Below are positions 47,505 to 57,537 of a DNA stretch of 64,000 nt, piece after piece; the first letter of the stretch is position 1, and each line of letters starts with the position of its first letter. This DNA comes from Defluviicoccus sp. (lineage in GTDB: Bacteria; Pseudomonadota; Alphaproteobacteria; MPNO01). The translations under genes were made by a program, and so were the position numbers. The notes under the pieces were generated by a model. The model had not been told where the DNA came from. It saw only the letters and a program-made list of their open reading frames with translations, and ran no database searches. Location: NCBI GenBank assembly GCA_022826125.1, contig JAJDVM010000128.1:1-64000 (forward strand), given 5' to 3'.

Positions 47505-49843
47505 AGCGCGAGGATCTCCGTTCCTACCTGCTCGCGGCGCCGTACGACGAGTTGGCGGCGGAGGCCTGCCGGCTGCGCGACGCCGGCTTCGGACACACGG
47601 TGTCGTACTCGCGCAAGGTGTTCGTCCCGCTGACCCGGCTGTGCCGCGACGTCTGCCACTACTGCACATTCGCCGCGCCGCCGCGTCGGGGCATCGCCGC
47701 CTATCTCTCGCCGGACGAGGTGCTGGCGATCGCCGAGGCGGGACGGGAGGCCGGGTGCAAGGAGGCGCTGTTTACCCTCGGCGACAAGCCGGAGCTCCGC
47801 TATCGCGCCGCCCGCGAGGCGCTGGCAGGGCTCGGTTTCGAAACTACGATCGAATACCTGGTCCATGCGGCCCGGCTTGTATTCGAGGAAACGGGCCTTC
47901 TACCCCACGTCAATCCCGGCGTGATGACCCGCGAGGAGATCGCCGCGCTGCGCGAGGTCTCGGTCTCGCAGGGGATCATGCTCGAAAGCGTTTCGCCCAG
48001 GCTGGCCCGGCGCGGGGGGCCGCATTTCGGCTCGCCCGACAAGCGGCCCGAACCCAGGCTCGCAACGATCCGCGAGGCGGGCGAGCTCGCCGTTCCGTTC
48101 ACCACCGGCATCCTGATCGGTATCGGCGAGACGCGGTCGGAACGCCTCGATGCGCTGTTCGCGATCGCCGACATCCAGCGCGAGCACGGGCATATCCAGG
48201 AAGTCATCGTCCAGAATTTCAGGGCGAAGCCCGGCACGCGGATGGCCGACGCGCCGGAGCCGTCTCCGGAAGACCTCGCCTGGACCGTCGCCGCCGCGCG
48301 TATCGTGCTTGGCCCGGCGATGAGCGTCCAGGCACCGCCCAATCTGAGCGCCGGGACCTACCCCGATCTGATCGCGGCGGGCCTCAACGACTGGGGCGGG
48401 GTCTCGCCGGTCACGCCCGACCACGTCAATCCCGAGGCACCTTGGCCGGAGATCGAAGCGCTCGCCCGGCGCAGCGCCGATGCCGGCAAGATCCTCGTGG
48501 AACGCCTTGCGGTCTACCCGTCCTACGCCCTCCAACCCGATCGCTGGCTCGATCCGGTGTTCGCGCCGGCGGTGCGGCGGGCGATCGATTCGGAAGGCTT
48601 CGCACGGGAGGAGAGCTGGGCGCCGGGCGTGCCGGAGGATCCGCCGTCGCAATTGCGTATCCCGGCGCCGTCGGTCCGAACCGACGATCTGGTTCCCCTG
48701 CTCGACAGGGCGGCCGCGGGGCAGCGTCTGAACGACGGCGAGATCGTCGACCTGTTCGCCGCCCGCGGCAGCCGGTTCGATGCGGTCGTGGAAGCGGCGG
48801 ACGCGGTGCGGCGCGAGGTCTCCGGCGACACCGTCACCTATGTCGTCAACCGCAACATCAACTACACCAACATCTGCTCATACGCCTGCCGGTTCTGCGC
48901 CTTCTCCAAAGGACGGTCGAGCGCGGGATTGCGCGGGACGCCCTATGACCTCGACATCGAAGAGATTTCGCGCCGCGTGCGCGAGGCCTGGGACCGGGGC
49001 GCTACCGAGGTCTGCCTCCAGGGCGGCATCCATCCCGACTACACCGGCGAGACCTACGTCTCGATTACCCGCGCGGTGAAGGCGGCGGCGCCGGACATGC
49101 ACGTCCACGCCTTCTCGCCGCTCGAGGTCAGCCAAGGCGCGGCGACGCTCGGCTTACCCGTCGGTGCGTTCCTCGAACGGCTGATCGATGCCGGGCTCGG
49201 CTCGCTCCCCGGGACGGCGGCGGAGATCCTCGACCCGCCGATCCGGGAGATCCTTTGCCCCGACAAGGTCACCGTGCGCGAATGGCTGGCGGTGATCCGC
49301 ACCGCACACGAGCTTGGCTTGAAGACCACCGCGACGATCATGTTCGGCAGCGTCGAGGGGTCGGTCTCCTGGGCGCGGCACCTCAATGCGATCCGCGACC
49401 TGCAGGAAGAGACCGGCGGGTTCACCGAGTTCGTCCCCCTCCCCTTCGTCCACATGGAAGCGCCGATCTACCTGCGCGGCAGGGCGCGCAAGGGGCCGAC
49501 CTGGCGGGAGGGCGTCCTGATGCATGCCGTCGCCCGCCTCGCGCTCAACCCCGTCATCCCCAACATTCAGGTTTCGTGGGTGAAAATGGGGCGGCGGGGA
49601 GCGGCCGCCTGCCTCGATGCGGGGGTCAACGACCTCGGCGGCTCGCTGATGAACGAGAGCATCTCGCGCGCGGCCGGCACGACCCACGGCCAGGAACTGC
49701 CGTCTGAGGAGATGGACGCCCTGATCCGGCGGTCCGGTCGCCTGCCGCTCCAGCGCTCGACGGTTTACGGACCGGTGTCGGAAGAGCGCGCCGATGCCGG
49801 ACGCGCCGCCCCGCCGCTCGAACCGATAGCGGCTTTGCGGTGA
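47501..49843 (+). CDS. fbiC: 7,8-didemethyl-8-hydroxy-5-deazariboflavin (FO) synthase, CofG-CofH fusion
   Basis: 780 aa; two radical-SAM CxxxCxxC motifs: CRDVCHYCTFA (CofG half) and CSYACRFCAFSKG (CofH half); GTG start overlaps ligase stop by 4 bp. Confidence 0.96.
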   Translation: MKREDLRSYLLAAPYDELAAEACRLRDAGFGHTVSYSRKVFVPLTRLCRDVCHYCTFAAPPRRGIAAYLSPDEVLAIAEAGREAGCKEALFTLGDKPELRYRAAREALAGLGFETTIEYLVHAARLVFEETGLLPHVNPGVMTREEIAALREVSVSQGIMLESVSPRLARRGGPHFGSPDKRPEPRLATIREAGELAVPFTTGILIGIGETRSERLDALFAIADIQREHGHIQEVIVQNFRAKPGTRMADAPEPSPEDLAWTVAAARIVLGPAMSVQAPPNLSAGTYPDLIAAGLNDWGGVSPVTPDHVNPEAPWPEIEALARRSADAGKILVERLAVYPSYALQPDRWLDPVFAPAVRRAIDSEGFAREESWAPGVPEDPPSQLRIPAPSVRTDDLVPLLDRAAAGQRLNDGEIVDLFAARGSRFDAVVEAADAVRREVSGDTVTYVVNRNINYTNICSYACRFCAFSKGRSSAGLRGTPYDLDIEEISRRVREAWDRGATEVCLQGGIHPDYTGETYVSITRAVKAAAPDMHVHAFSPLEVSQGAATLGLPVGAFLERLIDAGLGSLPGTAAEILDPPIREILCPDKVTVREWLAVIRTAHELGLKTTATIMFGSVEGSVSWARHLNAIRDLQEETGGFTEFVPLPFVHMEAPIYLRGRARKGPTWREGVLMHAVARLALNPVIPNIQVSWVKMGRRGAAACLDAGVNDLGGSLMNESISRAAGTTHGQELPSEEMDALIRRSGRLPLQRSTVYGPVSEERADAGRAAPPLEPIAALR

Positions 49844-50508
49844 GCGATCTTCCGGTCATCGCGATCGTCGGCGGGACCGGCGCGGAAGGCTCCGGCCTCG
49901 CCGTCCGATGGGCGCGCGCGGGCTACCGGGTGATCATTGGGTCGCGTTCGGCCGAGCGCGCGGCGGCGAGCGCGGCGGCGCTGATGGAGCATGGCGCGGT
50001 CGAGGGCGCGGCCAACGCCGATGCCGCGGCCGAGGCCGACATCGTCGTCGTCACGGTACCCTTCGCCGCCCAGCGACAGACCGTGACCGATATCCGGGAT
50101 GCCGCGCGCGGCAAGATCGTCATCGACGTGACCGTGCCGCTCGTTCCTCCTCGGGTCGCCAGGGTACAGCTCCCGCCGGAGGGCTCGGCCGCGGCGATAG
50201 CGCAGGAGATTCTGGGCGAGGAAACCCGGGTCGTGTCGGCGTTCCAGAACGTGGCGGCGGATCACCTTGCCGATCCGAGTTACGAACTCGATTGCGACGT
50301 GCTGGTATGCGGCAATAGCAAGGACGCACGGGCGGAGGCGGTCGGCCTGATCGAGGCGGCGGGATTGCGCGGGATCGAGGCCGGGCCTCTCGACAACGCC
50401 GTCGCAGCCGAGGCGCTTACCTCGGTGTTGATCTGGATCAACCGGCGCTACGACTCGCCCGGCTCCGGGATCCGCATTACCGGACTCCCCGAGGACGGCG
50501 CGGATTGA
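49840..50508 (+). CDS. npdG: NADPH-dependent F420 reductase
   Basis: 222 aa; VIAIVGGTGAEGSGLAVRWARAGYRVIIGSRSAERA...VSAFQNVAADHLADP. Confidence 0.92.
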   Translation: MSDLPVIAIVGGTGAEGSGLAVRWARAGYRVIIGSRSAERAAASAAALMEHGAVEGAANADAAAEADIVVVTVPFAAQRQTVTDIRDAARGKIVIDVTVPLVPPRVARVQLPPEGSAAAIAQEILGEETRVVSAFQNVAADHLADPSYELDCDVLVCGNSKDARAEAVGLIEAAGLRGIEAGPLDNAVAAEALTSVLIWINRRYDSPGSGIRITGLPEDGAD

Positions 50509-51278
50509 GCGCGAGCGCGCCCCGGCTCGAAATCGTCGCCCTGGAAGGCGTGCCGGACATTTCGCCGGGCGACGAGCTCTGTGGGATCGTGCTCGATGCC
50601 TACAAGGCCAGCCGTCTGGCGCCCGAGGCGGGAGACATCCTGGTCGTCGCCCAGAAAATCGTGTCCAAGTCAGAAGGCCGGCGGATCGACCTCGCCACGG
50701 TCTCCCCTTCTCCCGAGGCCGAGAGGCTTGCCCGCAAGACCGAAAAAGACGCCCGGGTGATCGAACTCATCCTCTCCGAGGCGGAAGAAGTGATGCGAGC
50801 CCGGCCCGGGCTGATCGTCGTCCGCCACCGGCTCGGCTACGTGCTCGCGAATGCCGGGATCGACGCGTCCAACGTCGAGGCGGGCGGCGCAGAGAGCGTT
50901 CTTCTGCTGCCGGAGAATCCGGACCGCAGCGCGGCAACGCTCCGCGCCGCGATCGCGCGCCGTACCGGAATTGCCATCGGGATCGTAATCGGCGACAGCC
51001 TCGGGCGCGCGTGGCGGCTCGGCACGATCGGAACCGCGCTCGGCGTCGCGGGCGTTACCGCGCTCGCGGACCTCAGGGGGACGCCGGACATGTTCGGCCG
51101 GCCCCTGATGGTGAGCGAGGTCGGCCTCGCCGATCAGATCGCTTCGGCGGCGGCGCTCGCGATGGGCGAAGCCGGCGAACGCCGTCCGATCGCGCTGGCG
51201 CGGGGGCTTGCGGCGGCCTCGGAAGACTCGCGCGCCGCCGACCTGATCCGCCCGCGCGAATTCGATCTGTTTCCCTGA
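50505..51278 (+). CDS. cofE: Coenzyme F420-0:L-glutamate ligase
   Basis: 257 aa; SPGDELCGIVLDAY...ILVVAQKIVSKSEGRRIDL, VRHRLGYVLANAGIDASNVE, IVIGDSLGRAWRLGTIGTALGVAGV; TTG start, 4-bp overlap. Confidence 0.95.
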   Translation: MSASAPRLEIVALEGVPDISPGDELCGIVLDAYKASRLAPEAGDILVVAQKIVSKSEGRRIDLATVSPSPEAERLARKTEKDARVIELILSEAEEVMRARPGLIVVRHRLGYVLANAGIDASNVEAGGAESVLLLPENPDRSAATLRAAIARRTGIAIGIVIGDSLGRAWRLGTIGTALGVAGVTALADLRGTPDMFGRPLMVSEVGLADQIASAAALAMGEAGERRPIALARGLAAASEDSRAADLIRPREFDLFP

Positions 51279-51280
51279 CG

Positions 51281-52228
51281 ATGACGGGCACGATCCTTGC
51301 ACTCGCGGGCGGCGTCGGGGGGGCGAAGCTGGCGCGCGGCCTTGCAGGCGTGCTCGATCCGGGCCGGCTCACGGTCGCGGTCAACACGGGCGACGATTTC
51401 GAGCATATGGGGCTGCCGATTTCGCCGGACCTGGATACGGTGATGTATACGCTCGCGGGACGCGCCAACCCGGATACCGGCTGGGGCGTGGCAGGCGAGA
51501 CCTGGTCGTTCATGGAAGCCGTCGAGGATCTGGGAGGAGATACCTGGTTCCGGCTCGGCGACCGGGACCTCGCGACCCATGTCCTGCGGCGCCGGATGCT
51601 GGACCGAGGCAAGACGCTGTCCGAAGCCACCGATGCGCTTGCCGGAGCGCTCGGCATCCGCCACCGGATCGTGCCGATGAGCGACCGGCCGGTCCGCACC
51701 GTCGTGGAGACGGACGAAGGTACCCTGCCCTTCCAGGACTATTTCGTTCGCAGACGGTGCGAGCCGCGGTCGCTGACCTTCCGTTTCGAGAATATAGATT
51801 CGGTCGACCCCTCGCCCGGTCTTGCCGCGGCGCTCGCGGATCCGGAGCTGGATGCGGTCGTCGTCTGCCCGTCCAACCCCTATGTGAGCGTGGCCCCGAT
51901 CCTGGGCATACCGGCCGTCGCCGGGTTCATCGAAGCGCGCAAGGTTCCTGTCGTGGCCGTTTCTCCCATCGTCGGAGGACGGGCGATCAAGGGACCCGCG
52001 GCGAAGATGATGGCCGAGCTCGGCGCGGAGACCAGCGCGCTCGGCATTGCCACGCATTACGGTGCGCGCATCGACGGTCTCGTGATCGACGAGGTCGATG
52101 CCGCGCTCGCACCCGATATCGAAGCCAGCGGCATGGCGGCCCACGTAGCCCGGACCGTCATGCGGAACGAGGAAGATTCCCGGGATCTGGCACTGGAAAC
52201 GCTGGCCTTCGCCGCCGGGCTCCGATGA
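51281..52228 (+). CDS. cofD: 2-phospholactate transferase-type enzyme (CofD/FbiA)
   Basis: MTGTILALAGGVGGAKLARGLAGVL...VNTGDDFEHMGLPISPDLDTVMYTLAG..., VVVCPSNPYVSVAPILGIP. Confidence 0.96.
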   Translation: MTGTILALAGGVGGAKLARGLAGVLDPGRLTVAVNTGDDFEHMGLPISPDLDTVMYTLAGRANPDTGWGVAGETWSFMEAVEDLGGDTWFRLGDRDLATHVLRRRMLDRGKTLSEATDALAGALGIRHRIVPMSDRPVRTVVETDEGTLPFQDYFVRRRCEPRSLTFRFENIDSVDPSPGLAAALADPELDAVVVCPSNPYVSVAPILGIPAVAGFIEARKVPVVAVSPIVGGRAIKGPAAKMMAELGAETSALGIATHYGARIDGLVIDEVDAALAPDIEASGMAAHVARTVMRNEEDSRDLALETLAFAAGLR

Positions 52229-52803
52229 CGATCTGCGTCATCGTTCCCGTGCGTTCGCTCGTCGACGGCAAGCGCCGCCTTGCCGGGATCGTCGACGAAG
52301 CGGACCGCGCCGCGCTGAACGAGCGGTTCCTGGTCCACACGCTCGATCTCGCTGCCGCGCTCCCCGGTCCGACGATACTGGTCAGCCCCGACCCGGCGGT
52401 CGCCGCTCACCCGGCGGCGGCGAAGGCCGTCCACATCCCCGATTCCGGCCAGGGCCTGAACGCGGCCATCCGGGCGGGACGGGAGCAGGCCCGGCGGCAG
52501 GATGCCGAACGACTCCTCGTCCTGCCCAGCGATCTTCCGACCGCTCGCGCCGAAGACGTGGTCGCTCTGGCCGCGGGCGGCAGCGCGGTCGCCATCGCGC
52601 CGGACCGGCGGAGGCAGGGGACCAACGGCCTTTGCCTCGCCGCGGATCTGGACTTTGCGTTCAAGTTCGGAGCGGAGAGTTTCACGGCCCATGTCGCGGA
52701 GGCGGAAAGGCTCGGTATCGTGCCCGACGTGATCGAAAACCGCCGGCTCGCGCTCGATATCGACACGCCCGAGGATTGGCGCGACTGGCGCGGAAGCGCC
52801 TGA
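52225..52803 (+). CDS. cofC: Phospho-acid guanylyltransferase (CofC/FbiD)
   Basis: MTICVIVPVRSLVDGKRRLAGIVDEADRAALNERFLVHTLDLA..., LVLPSDLPTARAEDV, APDRRRQGTNGLCLA. Confidence 0.93.
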   Translation: MTICVIVPVRSLVDGKRRLAGIVDEADRAALNERFLVHTLDLAAALPGPTILVSPDPAVAAHPAAAKAVHIPDSGQGLNAAIRAGREQARRQDAERLLVLPSDLPTARAEDVVALAAGGSAVAIAPDRRRQGTNGLCLAADLDFAFKFGAESFTAHVAEAERLGIVPDVIENRRLALDIDTPEDWRDWRGSA

Positions 52804-52843
52804 TGCGATATTGCCGCCGCTTCAGTCTGGAAGGAAACCGCAT

Positions 52844-53746
52844 ATGCATTACGATTACGTCCCGCTGTCCCAACGGAAGCCCCTTCGCTGGCCGAACGGA
52901 GCGCGGCTCGCGCTGATTCTCACCTTCAACCTCGAATACTGGGACCTCACCAGGGACACGGACGGGCCGTACTACGCGGGCGGGCCGGCCATCCTGCCGG
53001 ACCCCCTTCCCGGCAACGTGCCGGACTATCCCAACCACACCTGGCGCGAGTACGGCCAGCGGGTCGGCATCTGGCGGCTGATGGACATTTTCGACCGCGC
53101 CGGCGTGCCCGCGAGCTGCACAATGAACGCCAAGATGGGGCTCGAGCGCCGGGCCGTGATCGACGCCGCCAACGAGCGGGGCTGGGAGCTGGTCGCGCAC
53201 AACTACGTGCAGACCGACCTTCTCACCAACTATTTCGGCGATGTGGAGAAGGAGCGCGAGATCGTCCTGGAGACGCTGAGGGTTTACGAGAAAACGGTGG
53301 GACGGCCGGCGAAAGGCTGGCTGTCCTCCTCGCTCCGGTGCAACGCGAGCACGGTCGAGATCATCGCCGAACAGGGGCTTATTTATACCAACGACTTCAT
53401 GAACGACGACCAGCCCTATCTGATGCACACCGAAAGCGGGCCGATCGTCTCGGTGCCCTATTCCAACGAGGTCAACGACTTCACCATCTATCTCCGCCGC
53501 GGCATGACGAACGATCAGGCGTTCGAGGTGCTGAGGGACCAGTTCGACGAGCTGTATCGGGAGGGCGGAGAGAGCGGCCGGCTGATGAACGTCGGTATCC
53601 ACCCGCATGTCTGGGGTCAGCCGTTCCGTGTCCGCGCGCTGCGCGATTTCCTCGATTACGCCAAGGGTTTCGAAGGAGTCTGGTTCGCCAAGCGGGAAGA
53701 GATTGCCGAGTGGTATCTCGAAAACCACGAGAGCCACATCGGCTGA
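52844..53746 (+). CDS. Polysaccharide deacetylase family protein (allantoinase/cyclic imidase PuuE-like)
   Basis: ARLALILTFNLEYWDLTRDTDGPYYAGGPAILPDPLPGNVPDYPNHTWREYGQRVGIWRLMDIFDRAGVPASCTMNAKM. Confidence 0.85.
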   Translation: MHYDYVPLSQRKPLRWPNGARLALILTFNLEYWDLTRDTDGPYYAGGPAILPDPLPGNVPDYPNHTWREYGQRVGIWRLMDIFDRAGVPASCTMNAKMGLERRAVIDAANERGWELVAHNYVQTDLLTNYFGDVEKEREIVLETLRVYEKTVGRPAKGWLSSSLRCNASTVEIIAEQGLIYTNDFMNDDQPYLMHTESGPIVSVPYSNEVNDFTIYLRRGMTNDQAFEVLRDQFDELYREGGESGRLMNVGIHPHVWGQPFRVRALRDFLDYAKGFEGVWFAKREEIAEWYLENHESHIG

Positions 53747-53755
53747 AGATCGCGG

Positions 53756-54517
53756 TCAGATCCCGACGATGGTCTCGCCGGCATTCGGGCTCACCACCTG
53801 TCCCGTGATCATTTCGGTCTCGTCCGAGGCAAGCCAGGCGACGGCGTAGGAGATGTCCTCGGGCCGGGTGAAGCGTCCGAGAGGCATTCCTTTCTCGCGC
53901 TCGGCGATCTGCTCGTCGGTGTTGGAGCCGCGCGTCATGCCCGTCACCACGAAACCCGGGGCCACCGCGTTCACCGTGATCCGGTGCGGCGCGAGCTCGC
54001 GCGCCCAGCACTTGGTGAAGCCCGAAATGGCCGCCTTGGCCGCCGCGTAATGGGATGCCCTGGGGCTTCCTCCCATGGCATAGATCGACGAGATGTTCAC
54101 GATCCGGCCATATTTGCGCTCCGTCATTCCCGGCACGACGGCCTGGGTCGCGAAGAACGTGCCCCGGACATGAACCTCGAACATGCGGTCGAAATCCTCG
54201 ACGGAAATTTCGTCGATCAACAGGCGCCTTCCTCCGACCCCGGCGTTGTTGACAAGGATGTCGATGGGGCCGAACTCGCCCGCGCCCTCCTTGATACCGG
54301 ATTGCAGGGCGGAGACATCCCGGACGTCGACCTTCAGCGGGTGAGCCCGGCGGCCGCGTTCGCGGATCATCGCCGCCGTCTCGTCCACCCCGTCGATGAT
54401 GTCGAGAACGATCACGTCCGCGCCGCGCTCGGCGAGGAGGAGCGCATGGCTGCGCCCCATCCCGCCTCCGGCTCCGGTTACCAGCGCATTTCTACCTTCG
54501 AGTGAACTTTTGGCCAT
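53756..54517 (-). CDS. SDR family oxidoreductase (FabG-like)
   Basis: 253 aa; [30 protein letters not shown]...[15 protein letters not shown]. Confidence 0.94.
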   Translation of the reverse strand: MAKSSLEGRNALVTGAGGGMGRSHALLLAERGADVIVLDIIDGVDETAAMIRERGRRAHPLKVDVRDVSALQSGIKEGAGEFGPIDILVNNAGVGGRRLLIDEISVEDFDRMFEVHVRGTFFATQAVVPGMTERKYGRIVNISSIYAMGGSPRASHYAAAKAAISGFTKCWARELAPHRITVNAVAPGFVVTGMTRGSNTDEQIAEREKGMPLGRFTRPEDISYAVAWLASDETEMITGQVVSPNAGETIVGI

Positions 54518-54532
54518 AACTCATTCCTGTAC

Positions 54533-55294
54533 CTATATTCCTACGATCGAAACCCCGCCGTTGGGCGAGATTACCTGACCGGTCATGAAGTCCGTCTCGG
54601 CCGAGGCGAGCCAGGCAACCGAGTAGGAGATTTCCACCGGATCGGCGATGCGGCCGAGCGGTACTTCCGCGGCCATCGCCCGGATCCGGTCGCGTCCGAT
54701 CGAGCCCAGGGTGAGGTCGGTTTCCAGCAATCCCGGGGCGACCGCGTTGACCGTGATGTTGAAGGGCGCGAATTCCCTCGCCCAGCTCTTGGTCAGGCCG
54801 GAGATCGCAGATTTCGCGGCGGCGTAGTGCGATGCGAAGTGGCATCCGCCCATCGCGAAGTTCGAGCCGATATTCACGATCTTGCCGGCACGCCGCGCCT
54901 TCATGCCGGGGATTACCGCCCGGGTGGCGAAGAACGTGCCCCGGACATGCACCTCGAACATCGCATCGAAGGTCTCGACATCGATGTCGCCGAAAGCAAG
55001 CCCCTGCCCGCCGATCCCCGCGTTGTTCACCAGTACGTCGACCGGCCCGTAGGAGCGTTCCGTCTCCGCGATGGCTTCCGCGAGCGCATCGGTGTCCCGC
55101 ATGTCGACGCGGATCGCGTGCGGCGGAAAGCCGGCGGCGCGCACCAGATCCGCGGTCTCGGCCACGCGGTCGGAGTCGATGTCGTGAACCACCACCCTGG
55201 CGCCGCGTTCGGCCATGAGCACCGCATGGCTCCGTCCCATACCGCTGCCAGACCCGGTGATCAGGACGACCTTGTTCTCAAGCGTCCGGTTCAT
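54533..55294 (-). CDS. SDR family oxidoreductase (FabG-like), paralogous to previous gene
   Basis: 253 aa; [30 protein letters not shown]...[15 protein letters not shown]. Confidence 0.94.
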   Translation of the reverse strand: MNRTLENKVVLITGSGSGMGRSHAVLMAERGARVVVHDIDSDRVAETADLVRAAGFPPHAIRVDMRDTDALAEAIAETERSYGPVDVLVNNAGIGGQGLAFGDIDVETFDAMFEVHVRGTFFATRAVIPGMKARRAGKIVNIGSNFAMGGCHFASHYAAAKSAISGLTKSWAREFAPFNITVNAVAPGLLETDLTLGSIGRDRIRAMAAEVPLGRIADPVEISYSVAWLASAETDFMTGQVISPNGGVSIVGI

Positions 55295-55397
55295 TCCCCC
55301 GTTGTCCTTGATTCGCGGCCGGTCGCGCCGCCGCTCCGATACGGCTATTTTCCGTGCTCCGCCGCCACCTCACAAGATCGGCCCCGAAGCCCGCCGC

Positions 55398-56447
55398 ATG
55401 GTCTCGACCGCCATCCGCTCGATCTATCTCAATTGCCTCTCTCTCGCGGCGGCGGTCGCGGGCGGGTTGGTTTTCTCGGCTCTCGACACGCCGATACCCT
55501 GGCTGCTGGGCCCCCTCGCCTTCGTCGCCGGGATAAACCTCGCGGGATTCCGTATCGGTTGTCCGAACGGCACGCGTCAGGTCGGTCAGATCGTCATCGG
55601 CGCCGCCATCGGCCTGCGCTTCACCCCGGACGTCGCGACCGTCGTCCTGAGCCAGGTCCACTGGATGATCGTCGCGGCGGTCGTCGCGGTGATGCTCGGC
55701 GGGGTCGGAGCTCTGATCCAGATCCGGATCGCCCGCCTCGATCCCGCGACCGCTTTCTTCGGCAACGTCCCCGGCGGCATGGCGGAGATGCTGACGTTGG
55801 GCGACCGGTTCAAGGCGGAACCGGTAGCGACGGCGCTGTCGCAGACGATCCGCGTCGGCATCATCGTCGTCACGGTACCGGCCGGGCTGACCTACCTCGG
55901 AACCACGGGGGGCGACCTCTTCAGCCTGCGTTCGATCGCGGTGGACTGGTCCCTGCTGCCGGTCCTGATCGGCGGGTGCGCCGGTTCCGCCTACCTGCTT
56001 AACCGGCTGGGCGTCACCAACGCGTGGATGCTGGGGGCATGCGGCTTCGCGGGCCTGTTGACGGTAAATCAGATCGAGCTATCCGGCCTGCCCGACATCT
56101 TCCTGATTCTTGGCCAGCTGCTCATCGGCGCGGCGCTCGGCGAACGGTTCGACCGCGAGCCCATGCGGAGAGCGCCACGCGTCATGGTGGGCGCGGTTCT
56201 GTCGACGATCATGCTGCTCGTCGCCAGCATCGTCCTGGCGGCGGCGATCGGCGCGGTGTCGGGGATTCCGCTGACCACGATGGTTGCGGCGACCTGCCCC
56301 GGGGGCCTCGCCGAAATGAGCATCACGGCCGAGATCCTGGGCCTGGGCGTGCCGCTGGTGACCGCCTATCACATCACACGGATCGTGGTGATTACCCTGG
56401 TGACGCTGCCGCTCTTTCGAATGATCCAGCGAAAACCGACGGCGTAA
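55398..56447 (+). CDS. AbrB family membrane protein
   Basis: NCLSLAAAVAGGLVFSALDTPIPWLLGPLAFVAG..., VPGGMAEMLTLGDRF and repeated TCPGGLAEMSITAEILG. Confidence 0.88.
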   Translation: MVSTAIRSIYLNCLSLAAAVAGGLVFSALDTPIPWLLGPLAFVAGINLAGFRIGCPNGTRQVGQIVIGAAIGLRFTPDVATVVLSQVHWMIVAAVVAVMLGGVGALIQIRIARLDPATAFFGNVPGGMAEMLTLGDRFKAEPVATALSQTIRVGIIVVTVPAGLTYLGTTGGDLFSLRSIAVDWSLLPVLIGGCAGSAYLLNRLGVTNAWMLGACGFAGLLTVNQIELSGLPDIFLILGQLLIGAALGERFDREPMRRAPRVMVGAVLSTIMLLVASIVLAAAIGAVSGIPLTTMVAATCPGGLAEMSITAEILGLGVPLVTAYHITRIVVITLVTLPLFRMIQRKPTA

Positions 56448-56450
56448 ACC

Positions 56451-57194
56451 TTACCGTCCGGCCTGGTTGGCGACCGCATCGGCGGCGGCCTTCACGGTTT
56501 CCTCGTCTGCGAGGTACCGGCTGGACTTCACGGTCAGGTCTGCTTCCAGGTCGTAGATCAGCGGCAGCCCGGTGGGGATGTTCAGTTCGAGGATGTCCTC
56601 TTCCGAGATCCCGTCGAGATACTTCACCAGCGCCCTCAGGCTGTTGCCGTGGGCGGCGATCATGACCGTTTCGCCCTGCGACAATACGGGTGCCACGGTG
56701 TCGTGCCAGTATGGCAACACGCGCTCAAGGGTCATCTTCAGGCTCTCCGCCGACGGCAGATCGGCCTGCGACAGATGCCCGTAACGCCGCTCGAATCGGG
56801 GATGGGTGGAATCCTCGGCGTCGAGCGCGGGCGGGGGGGTGGCGTAGCTCCGGCGCCAGATCTTGACCTGCTCCGCCCCGTGGTGGGCGGCGGTCTCCGC
56901 CTTGTCCAGCCCCTGGAGGGCACCGTAATGGCGCTCGTTGAGACGCCACGAGCGTTCGACCGGCACCCACATCTGATCCATCTCATCGAGAACGATCCAG
57001 AGCGTACGGATGGCGCGCTTCAGCACGGAGGTGAAGGCGCGGTCCACGCGGACCCCCTCTTCCGACAGCGCTCGTCCCGCGGTCCGCGCTTCCTCGACGC
57101 CGACCGGCGAGAGATCGACGTCGACCCATCCGGTGAACCGGTTCTGGAGGTTCCAGTCGCTCTGGCCGTGACGCACCAGGATCAGCGTGGGCAA
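56451..57194 (-). CDS. gpmA: 2,3-bisphosphoglycerate-dependent phosphoglycerate mutase
   Basis: 247 aa; [33 protein letters not shown]...[14 protein letters not shown]. Confidence 0.95.
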   Translation of the reverse strand: MPTLILVRHGQSDWNLQNRFTGWVDVDLSPVGVEEARTAGRALSEEGVRVDRAFTSVLKRAIRTLWIVLDEMDQMWVPVERSWRLNERHYGALQGLDKAETAAHHGAEQVKIWRRSYATPPPALDAEDSTHPRFERRYGHLSQADLPSAESLKMTLERVLPYWHDTVAPVLSQGETVMIAAHGNSLRALVKYLDGISEEDILELNIPTGLPLIYDLEADLTVKSSRYLADEETVKAAADAVANQAGR

Positions 57195-57295
57195 CGACGG
57201 CTCCTTTCGTTCGCGCGGCGGGAAACGAGCTCAGGCCGGGCGCGGACTGTGTATTCGCCCCACGGACGGATCGCAAGGCTTGCGATCCGGATCGC

Positions 57296-57460
57296 TCAGG
57301 CAGGTTCCTCCGTCCCGGGTCGTTCCGCCGGAGGGCGGTCGAACGGAGGCTGGCCGGGCGGGCGCGGGACGCTGTCGTCCGGCCAGGGCTGTTCCTTGCG
57401 TTCGTCTTCGTCGACGTCGCGCCCGTTGCCCTTGCGGCGGTCGTCGGTTTCGCTGTGCAT
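57296..57460 (-). CDS. Small proline-rich hypothetical protein
   Basis: 54 aa from ATG at 57460; weak support. Confidence 0.3.
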   Translation of the reverse strand: MHSETDDRRKGNGRDVDEDERKEQPWPDDSVPRPPGQPPFDRPPAERPGTEEPA

Positions 57461-57537
57461 CGGCGCCTCGAATGCGCGGATTACACCGAATTCTTGCGCC
57501 ATCGCGGGCCGAATGTCGAGACCGCAGCGCAAGATGC

